DNA from: Methanobacteriota archaeon
Lineage (GTDB): Archaea > Halobacteriota > Methanosarcinia > Methanosarcinales > Methanosarcinaceae
Direction: 5' to 3'
Assembly: GCA_030054735.1 (NCBI GenBank)
Contig: JASGVX010000089.1
Location: 18,805-82,804, forward strand
Length of the DNA: 64,000 nucleotides
The position numbers and the translations under genes are program-made. Below, piece by piece: positions 57,054-64,000 of the stretch. Each line of letters opens with the position of its first letter. The first letter of the stretch is position 1. The notes under the pieces were generated by a model. It saw only the letters and a program-made list of their open reading frames with translations, was not told where the DNA came from and ran no database searches.

Positions 57054-57677
57054 ATGAAAAGTGAAAAGCCGCTAGGTGCGATTGGAAAAATTGACGATAA
57101 CTTGATTTCCGCAGCGATCAGCGATACACCGAAAAAGACATCTTTGTTCAAATATATTCTGGGGATTGCCGCTTGTATTTGCGTTGTTGTGCTATTATTT
57201 GCCATCAAGGATTCGTTAGAAACGGACAGAGATATTAATGCAGATGGAGATATTATGCTTGAATCTCATTTAGTCCTCGATAGTGACATTCACGAAACAA
57301 ACCTATCTAACAAAGAAATTGTTGAATTTCTAAACGAATATGATGCCAATTCGATTGATAAAGCGTTTGTGTATGTACACTCAAGTACAGCATCTGGAAC
57401 AAAAGTGACGGTGACAAAGACTGACCAGTCCGAGCAACTTATGGAATTGGTTTCATTGATTTTTGGTGATGATATTGAGTATGAAGAAACTTCAAGGGAG
57501 TATAACGGCAAAGGCTACAACTTTTACATTACCTATATAAACTCTGAAAGCGATGAAAGCTTCACAGTCTTTGTTTTTGATAACAGAACGATCAGAGTCA
57601 ATGGGAGTTTCTTAGAAACATCTCGTCCATTAGATTATACAGGTGTTAACGACGCTATAAATAATCTAAAAAAATAG
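57054..57677 (+). CDS. Single-pass membrane protein, putative anti-sigma-like partner of the ECF relic
   Basis: The 207-residue protein has an N-terminal cytoplasmic part (about 1-33), one transmembrane segment (YILGIAACICVVVLLFAI, about 34-51) and an extracytoplasmic C-terminal domain rich in acidic residues. GGAGGG precedes the ATG. The layout and its place behind an ECF sigma relic are like the second gene of Firmicutes sigma/anti-sigma operons; the family itself is not recognised. A short fragment at 57678-57745 could encode another membrane segment of a lost gene. It was probably acquired from bacteria. Confidence 0.5.
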   Translation: MKSEKPLGAIGKIDDNLISAAISDTPKKTSLFKYILGIAACICVVVLLFAIKDSLETDRDINADGDIMLESHLVLDSDIHETNLSNKEIVEFLNEYDANSIDKAFVYVHSSTASGTKVTVTKTDQSEQLMELVSLIFGDDIEYEETSREYNGKGYNFYITYINSESDESFTVFVFDNRTIRVNGSFLETSRPLDYTGVNDAINNLKK

Positions 57678-57806
57678 ATACGGAATAGCGGTGGGGCTGG
57701 CTGTCCTTGTCTGTATTCTGCGGCACATTTTAGGTAGCCGCTTCTGAAAATATCCATCTGCTTCTTTATTAACCTTGTGCATTAGTTCAAGGCTTCTCAT
57801 GTATGC

Positions 57807-59150
57807 TTACAGCATGGGAAGGTATTTAGCAAGTTCCCAGGGGTGAACTATTGCTTTGTATTCGTCCCATTCTACTTCTTTTGCACATATGTAGTGGCTG
57901 AAGGCGTGTTCTCCAAGAACTTCTCTCACGAATTTACTGCCTTTCATCTCATCGATTGCTTCCTTAAGGTCTGCAGGCAGGGAACGAATACCCTTTTCTT
58001 CGCGCTCTTTTTCTGTAAGGTGGAATATGTTTATGTTTGTAGGCTCTCCAGGATCTATTTTGTTTTTAATCCCATCAAGGCCAGCTCTGAGCATGAGAGC
58101 AAATGCAAGGTAAGGGTTGCATGCAGGGTCTGGACATCTGAGTTCGATTCTTGTCCCGTTTCCTCGGGTTGCAGGAATACGTATCAGGGAACTTCTGTTT
58201 TGTGCAGACCATGATATATAAACCGGAGCTTCAAAGCCCGGGACAATCCTCTTGTATGAGTTTACTACAGGGTTTGTAACAGCTGCAAATTCCCTGATGT
58301 GTTTCAGCAACCCACCTATGTAATACATTGCATCCTGGGAAAGTTGTGTAGGAGTATCCGGGTCATAAAAAGCGTTTTTTCCGTTCTTGAACAGGGACTG
58401 GTTGCTGTGCATGCCTGACCCGTTAACACCAAAGAGGGGCTTTGGCATGAAGCTTGCATAGTAGCCTTTGTGGTAAGCAATTGACTTTACCACGTATTTG
58501 AAAGTCACCACATTGTCTGCTGTACTGAGCACATCCTCGAACCTGAAATCGATTTCATGCTGAGAGGGTGAAACTTCATGATGGGAAGCTTCTATCTTGA
58601 AGCCCATATGTTCCAGGGCATAGTCAATCTCCCTGCGGACGTCCTGTGCACGGTCGAGGGGTGCGAAGTCAAAATATCCACCCTGGTCAGTAAGTTCCGT
58701 TGTCGGGTTTCCATTTGCATCAAGCTTGAAAAGGAAAAATTCAAGTTCTGGTCCTACGTTCATCGAGAAGCCCATTTTTTCGGCTTCTTTTATTGCACTT
58801 TTTAGAACATATCTGGGGTCTCCCAAGAAGGGTTTTCCGTCAGGAAGATAAACATCTCCGAGAATCCTAGCAACTGCACCGGCTGCAGGCCTCCAGGGTA
58901 GTATTCTGAATGTTGAAGGGTCAAGTATGAGTTTCATGTCAGACTCTTCAATCCTTGTAAAACCCTGGATTGAAGATCCATCAAACATTACACCGTTTAC
59001 AAAAGCTTCTTCAAGTTGTTCTACAGGAATTGCCCAGCTTTTGATGGTGCCAACTGTATCCGTAAATTGGGTCCGGATAAACTTCACGTCTCTTTCTTTT
59101 ACAGCCTCTAGCACATCTTCTTTACTTATGCACTTTTTCATCTGCGCCAT
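57807..59150 (-). CDS. glnA: Glutamine synthetase, type I
   Basis: The 447-residue enzyme has VMFDGSSIQGF, NVGPELEFFLF, ASHHEVSPSQHEIDFRF, VNGSGMHSNQSL and IRIPATRGNGTRIELRCPDP, all conserved active-site segments. It makes glutamine from glutamate, ammonia and ATP, and so works with the glutamate synthase genes at 51728-56075. The Tyr-adenylylation loop of the beta-type is not evident, and length suits the alpha/archaeal type. GAGGAT lies before the ATG. Confidence 0.97.
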   Translation of the reverse strand: MAQMKKCISKEDVLEAVKERDVKFIRTQFTDTVGTIKSWAIPVEQLEEAFVNGVMFDGSSIQGFTRIEESDMKLILDPSTFRILPWRPAAGAVARILGDVYLPDGKPFLGDPRYVLKSAIKEAEKMGFSMNVGPELEFFLFKLDANGNPTTELTDQGGYFDFAPLDRAQDVRREIDYALEHMGFKIEASHHEVSPSQHEIDFRFEDVLSTADNVVTFKYVVKSIAYHKGYYASFMPKPLFGVNGSGMHSNQSLFKNGKNAFYDPDTPTQLSQDAMYYIGGLLKHIREFAAVTNPVVNSYKRIVPGFEAPVYISWSAQNRSSLIRIPATRGNGTRIELRCPDPACNPYLAFALMLRAGLDGIKNKIDPGEPTNINIFHLTEKEREEKGIRSLPADLKEAIDEMKGSKFVREVLGEHAFSHYICAKEVEWDEYKAIVHPWELAKYLPML

Positions 59151-59175
59151 TTGATTCCATCCTCAACAGGAATTA

Positions 59176-59205
59176 GGTAACCATTTACCTACTATATAAT
59201 ATATA
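59176..59205 (-). promoter_or_regulatory. glnA promoter: TATA box and GGTAA-N4-TTACC dyad
   Basis: GGTAACCATTTACC (59176-59189) is a perfect GGTAA-N4-TTACC dyad, 26 bases upstream of the glnA ATG. A TATA-like stretch (minus strand ATATATATTATATAG) lies just beyond, at about 59190-59205. The position at the expected transcription start suits a repressor site, for example for an NrpR-type nitrogen regulator; the exact motif assignment is not confirmed. Confidence 0.45.
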
Positions 59206-59491
59206 TAATTTACCTTCTTGTGTTGCATAAAATATTTTAGAAGTTCCACACAGAACTACGCAGATCCTAAAATTATTTATTTGATACATCCCAACTTTAC
59301 TATGTATATTTCTGATATCCTGTATATAAATATCATTCTAAAAGGGATAGATTACTTAATAAAGCTTAAATTTCAATTTTTTTCGGTTAAAATCTTTTAA
59401 AAATGATTTAAAATGCAAAAAAAGGATACTTTAATTTTTTAGATTCTGAAATTAATAAACTTTGAGGCCTAATATCTCTTTTGGGTCTCAC

Positions 59492-59950
59492 ATGTTTGAG
59501 AAAGTTGCTGTGTTCAGACTCCCGCCTTCAGTAATAATCTGCCTGTTTGCAGGAGTAATCGGCTCCGTATCTACAGCTTCTTCTCCTGAAAGATGCTATG
59601 TTTTTCTTGAAAAGCCGCCTTTCAACCCTCCAAATTGAGTTTTTTCCCAGTCTGAACAATACCCTATACACTTTTAGGAATATCTCTCTACCTGGTGTGG
59701 GAGCAGGGCCTGCAGAGAGGGCGGTCAAAACAGGAGTTTTCCTTTTCGGCTTAGATCTGGACTTAATACACTCTGGTCTTTTCTATTCTTTGGATTAAGG
59801 TCTCCTCATTATGCCTTTCTTGAAATTATCATGTTCTGGGTCGCAATTCTATTGACAATGGTGCGATTCTGGAAGGTTTCATCAAAAGAAACTTCCATTC
59901 TCCTTATCCCTTATACCCTCTGGGTCAGTTTTGCAGCCCTAATTAATTAG
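59492..59950 (+). pseudogene. tspO: TspO/MBR-type tryptophan-rich sensory protein, frameshifted
   Basis: In shifting frames the plus strand gives PSVIICLFAGVIGS, EKPPFNPPNWVF with SPVWT and ILYTLLGISLYLVWEQG, LDLIHSGLFYSLDGLRSPHY, then WVAILLTMVRFWKVSS and LIPYTLWVSFAALIN. This is the whole TspO order, including the FNPPxWVFxPVWT motif. At least two frameshifts break it. TspO proteins are small five-helix membrane sensors or transporters. It is inactive as read. Confidence 0.75.
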
Positions 59951-60343
59951 CAGATATGGGTCTTATCTATGAATGTATATTTCCACGAATAGTATCACCA
60001 CAGTATCTCACACAAAAATCGAATTTTTCAGCAATATAAGGGATAGAGAGACCTAAAAAATCCTATAGAATAATAAGTAATATAAATGTTTTATTCTCCA
60101 AAAATGACGTTAAATTTAGCTTACCTTAAAAAAATACATTCTATTTTTGTTTAAAATTCGATTCTCGGGATTGGAAACTGGGGAATTTTAATTCGGCTAA
60201 TATGAGGAATTGTTCACCTGCATTGACAATTTTATAGAAGCTAATCTTGAGACGCTAGAAAGAGCGCCGCTATTATACTGAGAATGGAAAAATTTTGCTC
60301 GAAAAATATTTTATTATCAATAGGCTGAATAGTTGCAAAATCT
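59951..60343. other. Intergenic spacer, no gene seen
   Basis: AT-rich spacer downstream of mfnA and of the tspO relic. I find no open frame, RNA or repeat that I can support. Confidence 0.5.
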
Positions 60344-61531
60344 TTAAATTTCTGCTACCACTTTCTCGAGGTCCTGTAAAAATAGTTCGATGTCTTCTGG
60401 ATTATTGTGGGGCATAAGGACAAGACGAAGAGCTCTTGGAGTGCGGGTGATTGAGACGTTCCAGCCGAATCTCTTAAGGAGCTGCTCTCTGACGAGATCG
60501 GGATTAGGTACTTTCAGGGCAATCACGTTCATCACAGGCTCGATCAATGGTTCTAAACCGATTTTTCGAGCTTCTGAAACCATTTTTGATGTAAGTTGCA
60601 TGCAGTACTGCACATTTTTCCTGTAACCCTCATAACCGAGATATTTCATGACCGCACAGGTAGCAGCAGCTGAGGCTCCATTCCGGGTTCCAGTAAGTGT
60701 GAACTGGGCTTTTGTGCTAAGGTATGGGGTACTAACTTTGAGAGAATCCAGAAAAGAAGAAGACCTGAAAAGCAGAGCACCTGAAGGAATTGTGGAAAGG
60801 CCCATTTTATGAGGATCTATAGCAATAGAACTAACTCTTGGCACTCTGAAATCAAAGGGCTGGGGTTTTTCGAGGAAAGGGATCACGAATCCTCCGAAAG
60901 CCGCATCGACATGAAGAAAAAGCTCGTTTTCAAGAGCTATTTCCGAGAGTTTATCAATAGGGTCCACTTGGCCAAACTCAGTGTTCCCTGCTATTCCTAC
61001 AAGTCCTATGGTGTTTGCATTTATGAGGTTTTCAACAGAAGCCAGATCCACTTTGAATTCCGAATCAAGAGAAGCTCTTCTGACTTCTATACCCATCATA
61101 TTTGCAATTTTATCAAAAGAAAAGTGAGCCGATTCGGGAATTACAATGTTTAGAGTTCCTTTAAATCCTTTTCTTTCAGCTGTTACCAGGTTTTTCATTC
61201 CTCTTACAGCCTGGATATTGGATTCCGTGCCTCCAGTGGTAAGATAGCCGCAAACCGAACTCTCGCACAAATCGCCTGAAGGAGCATTAATTGAAGGGGC
61301 GTGAAGGAGTTTACCGAGCATTCTGATAACTTCCTGCTCAAGCCTGCGGGCTCCGGTAAAAAGTCCCAGATCGCCCAGGTTAGCCTCAATAAAAAGCCTG
61401 TTAGCCTCGACCGCGATCTTATGAGGGCGGGTACACATCGAACTAAAAACCCTATAATAATCCGTATCTTCTGACTTTGCATTTTTCAGATAGGAAAATA
61501 TCTCTCTTTCAGAAAGACCCTTCTCATTCAT
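60344..61531 (-). CDS. mfnA: L-tyrosine decarboxylase, methanofuran biosynthesis
   Basis: The 395-residue PLP enzyme has [30 protein letters not shown] and [17 protein letters not shown] (PLP lysine in HKMG). It matches the archaeal MfnA/GadB-like group. MfnA makes tyramine from tyrosine for methanofuran, the C1 carrier used by the formylmethanofuran dehydrogenase encoded elsewhere in this window. Some homologs act on aspartate to give beta-alanine for CoA; the sequence alone does not decide. A TATA-like TTTAAATATAA about 25 bases upstream of the ATG suggests a short or absent leader. Confidence 0.85.
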   Translation of the reverse strand: MNEKGLSEREIFSYLKNAKSEDTDYYRVFSSMCTRPHKIAVEANRLFIEANLGDLGLFTGARRLEQEVIRMLGKLLHAPSINAPSGDLCESSVCGYLTTGGTESNIQAVRGMKNLVTAERKGFKGTLNIVIPESAHFSFDKIANMMGIEVRRASLDSEFKVDLASVENLINANTIGLVGIAGNTEFGQVDPIDKLSEIALENELFLHVDAAFGGFVIPFLEKPQPFDFRVPRVSSIAIDPHKMGLSTIPSGALLFRSSSFLDSLKVSTPYLSTKAQFTLTGTRNGASAAATCAVMKYLGYEGYRKNVQYCMQLTSKMVSEARKIGLEPLIEPVMNVIALKVPNPDLVREQLLKRFGWNVSITRTPRALRLVLMPHNNPEDIELFLQDLEKVVAEI

Positions 61532-61683
61532 ATAGGTAAAGTAAAACCAGTTATATTTAAAAGACTTATGGAATAACCCCGAAAAACTGACTTTCTTTGA
61601 ATCATAAAAGTCCAGAATACTCTTAACTGTACATACTTTCTGGATAAACTAAAATATAGTTTAAATGATAAGAATAGTAGGTA

Positions 61684-61755
61684 TGTCAATGGCGGTTTAA
61701 TGTCACACACCTTCAGATATAAATTTTAGTAAATTTGTCATGAATTCACTCAAAA
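61684..61755. mobile_element. IS21-like element end, relic 2
   Basis: TGTCAATGGCGGTTTAAT and CCTTCAGATATAAATTTTAG match the block at 6974-7052. It is a scar with no transposase. The following 61756-62113 contains no gene, only a 3' coding trace near 62000-62072 (KKATSKGKKESVDTTKRL, then a stop) that I cannot identify. Confidence 0.35.
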
Positions 61756-62113
61756 GTAAAAATTGCTGGACTACTAAATATGGCAATTAAAAACTCTACT
61801 GCAGTGCTTACATATAAGTTATAAGCGCAAAAAATCTGAATCTTTATCTCAGGGGATATAAGTTTTAAACATTTTTGTTTATTTCATGTCTGTCCGGTAA
61901 AAGTTGCTTCAAATAAATTTAACAACTATTATATTTTTCCTGTGGTTGAAAAGCCATAAGATTTGAAGAGGATACTAATATCCTATAATATCAGGGAAAA
62001 AAGCAACCAGTAAAGGCAAAAAAGAATCGGTCGACACCACAAAAAGACTCACTGAAGCAATAGAAAAGCTATAAGTCTGGCAAAAAGAAAAAATGCAGGA
62101 TAATCAGAAGTAG

Positions 62114-62189
62114 TGTGAGCGGGTTGGGGAGTGGGGGGGTCATATGGGGAGTGGGGGGTATGGTATGTGAAAAAAGTTTCCCGCTCACA
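62114..62189 (+). repeat. G-rich tract inside a perfect inverted repeat
   Basis: TGTGAGCGGG (62114-62123) and CCCGCTCACA (62180-62189) are perfect inverted repeats. Between them are two copies of GGGGAGTGGGGGG separated by a few bases (62126-62158), a strong potential G-quadruplex on the plus strand. It stands out in AT-rich surroundings. Confidence 0.7.
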
Positions 62190-62274
62190 TTACTCACATA
62201 ACCTCTATTCAAATTAATTATATAAATAGCTATGCATTTCATACCAGTCTAATATTATACAAGATTGCGGGTTT

Positions 62275-63270
62275 TTAGTTCTATGCATCCAGACAGGCGT
62301 TTGATTTATATTGCAGTTTTTGTAATTATGAGACTTTCAAATTCCGTGGTCATCATCCTTTCGGAACTTACAACCTGCATGGTACATATGGGTGCTTGCA
62401 TCAAGCCTGCTCTTTTCAGGGTACTTTATGGGAGCCATTACCACAATGCTCCTTTTTGTGATTCTCACAGAAAAGTTATGAAACCTCAGGCTCATAGCGC
62501 TTGGCATTATCTTCACGGTGATATCAGGACTGATTATTTATTACTCAGAAAAACTGTGGGTTCTTGCTATTTCCATATTTATTGAAGGTGCTGGATGTGG
62601 AGCTTTTTTTCCACGGCATATCCTCACTCTCAAGGTGTAAAGACCCCAGGCGTTGTCTTGATGAATTCAGCTTTCTTTCTAATGCCGCATCGGTTACAGG
62701 AGTTTTATTCTCAGGGATGCTCACAGACATTTTTCTGAAAGGTGTTGTCCTCATATTCTTTTTTATAGCTCTGCTTTCGGAAATCACTCTCCTTTGCAAG
62801 CACAAAGAACTCATTAACACAAGAAAGACTGGAGAAAACTTGACTTACTCCCAAGTTAGACTCCATAAAAGCCCATTTCAAACACTCTTTAAGTGGAGTC
62901 ACAGGACTCATTTCCCGCCACAAATCAGGTATATGGTTGAATTCTTTTCTGCTCAACGGAGCAATAGGGGTTCTCACAGCCTATTATCCAGACTACAGCC
63001 TTGAAATTTTATCTAAAGTCCAGCTTGGAATTGCTATTGCAAGCCTTTATGTCTGCGCGATCATGTCCTTTCTGATAGGTCGTTTAAAGTAAGAGAAAAA
63101 ACCATAATCCGTATAGGATTGGCTTTTTTTACCTTTGGATTTTTTTGGGTCAAAAATCCCCTACCCGGCTTTTCAAGCCTTGTAGGCTGGTCAGGGATAG
63201 CAAAGGTGAGTTTTACTCTGGCTGTCGCAAGAATGGATGCTGATAGAAGGCTTGCCATAATTCCCCGATA
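62275..63270 (+). pseudogene. MFS transporter pseudogene
   Basis: Shifting plus frames give WVLASSLLFSGYFMGAITTM, LGIIFTVISGLIIYYSEKLW, ISIFIEGAGCGAFF, NAASVTGVLFSGMLTDIFLK and ASLYVCAIMSFLIGRLK, the helix pattern of an MFS carrier. The frame changes at least four times and stops are frequent. It is inactive. Confidence 0.6.
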
Positions 63271-63363
63271 ACCGTTGTTAAATAACTGATTTTATGTCCT
63301 TAATTACCTTTTATACTGCTGATGGAGTTACGACATGTAAACCATTGTGTATATAAAATGAGC

Positions 63364-63523
63364 CTTTGCCAAAATTGTTAATAATACTTTAAATGTAAAA
63401 GAATTGTCTAAAATTCCCTATTTTGTCACAAAATTATATTTAGTGTCTTTAAGATTGCACAATTAAATGCCGCTTAATACGAAATCCCATAATGAGAAAC
63501 TGATTAGTGTTATATATACTTTA
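63364..63523 (+). repeat. Dispersed repeat, copy 4, interrupted by an IS
   Basis: It matches 46652-46812 nearly to its end (GTTATATATACTTTA) and is then cut by GGACTTACGCAGTTAG, the apparent end of an insertion sequence. Confidence 0.75.
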
Positions 63524-64000
63524 GGACTTACGCAGTTAGTTCTTTGCATATTGTCTTTGCTACAGTTTCAAGTTTACAAATTAATTTAATGTGTATAGAG
63601 GGTTACTTAAATATTCTGTCACTGCTACTCTTCTAATTTTCATCTTACTTTCAAACCATGATATTCCACTTTTAACTCTGTGTAATTCAAGTCTCAGGTC
63701 CAGGTCTTCATATAAATATAGGAAGCTATTTCCTGACTTTCTTTTTCCACATTTGATGAGTCGATCATGATAGATGAATTCTTCATTAAGGTGTATTCTT
63801 GTATCATAATAGTGACTGTTCCTTTTTGTTGCTAACACAAATTTGACATGTTTTTTTCTAAGAAGTTAAGAAGATCCTCGGAGAAAAAACCACGATCAAG
63901 AAGAAGTACCTTATCGCTAATATCCAACTCTTCAATTGTTTTGTATAATGTACTTATATCTCTCACACTGCCTGGAACTGACTTGATCATAGCAGGCATT
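63524..64000 (-). mobile_element. IS1634/IS4-type insertion sequence, left part, transposase frameshifted
   Basis: The element starts GGACTTACGCAGTTAG and extends beyond the window. The minus strand encodes SVRDISTLYKTIEELDISDK, VLLLDRGFFSEDLLNFLEK, then after a shift in an A-run (near 63850) FVLATKRNSHYYDTRIHLNE and EFIYHDRLIKCGKRKSGNSF. The LLLDRGFFS motif contains the second catalytic Asp of a DDE transposase. Reading is cut by the window end and by the frameshift. Confidence 0.65.

Overview
The window comes from a methanogenic archaeon of the Methanosarcina type. Evidence is a formylmethanofuran dehydrogenase subunit (fmdB), the methanofuran-pathway tyrosine decarboxylase (mfnA), split archaeal RNA polymerase genes (rpoH-B''-B'-A'-A''), an archaeal str operon, a KEOPS subunit, an FrhB-type F420 subunit beside a split archaeal glutamate synthase, AT-rich spacers with TATA boxes, and many insertion-sequence relics. 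All names rest on reading motifs by eye; no search was run.

Layout. 1-8000: small metabolic and transport genes (MFS end, nitroreductase bracketed by inverted repeats, TSUP exporter) and a molybdenum/tungsten theme (ABC ATPase, a wrecked permease, Mop protein, lone fmdB), then a gamma-class carbonic anhydrase. 8023-24376: a foreign island bounded by two directly repeated elements with terminal inverted repeats. It holds a CPBP protease, relics of an IS3 transposase and a radical-SAM sulfatase maturase, and a minus-strand operon. That operon encodes a 3003-residue three-module nonribosomal peptide synthetase (A-T-C-A-T-C-A-T-reductase), a MATE exporter, an Sfp-type phosphopantetheinyl transferase, a STAS anti-sigma antagonist and a membrane sensor/PP2C phosphatase/HATPase fusion, with an alkylsulfatase C-terminal domain upstream. 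Its base composition is visibly richer in G+C than the flanks. 24728-39402: the core information-processing operons, tRNA-Lys, a 17-bp tandem repeat array and a structured leader.

39848-48620 is accessory: an HD/NB-ARC/TPR STAND ATPase (probable defence protein), nested IS256 and IS4-type relics, a frameshifted gene with an in-frame TAG, lysA, a DUF2148 iron-sulfur protein and repeat-rich spacers. 48768-59189 is mainly nitrogen and carbon metabolism: class II FBPase, Cgi121, a four-gene glutamate synthase with an F420-type subunit, and glnA, with two IS110 fragments and a bacterial ECF sigma-factor relic with a candidate partner. 59492-64000 holds a tspO pseudogene, mfnA, a G-rich inverted repeat, an MFS pseudogene, and an IS inserted in a dispersed repeat.

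How genes work together: the NRPS needs the PPTase for activation, the MATE protein is the likely exporter, and the phosphatase/STAS pair is the likely sensor. The glutamate synthase and glutamine synthetase form a GS-GOGAT pair. The RNA polymerase and str genes are the conserved backbone interrupted on both sides by mobile DNA.
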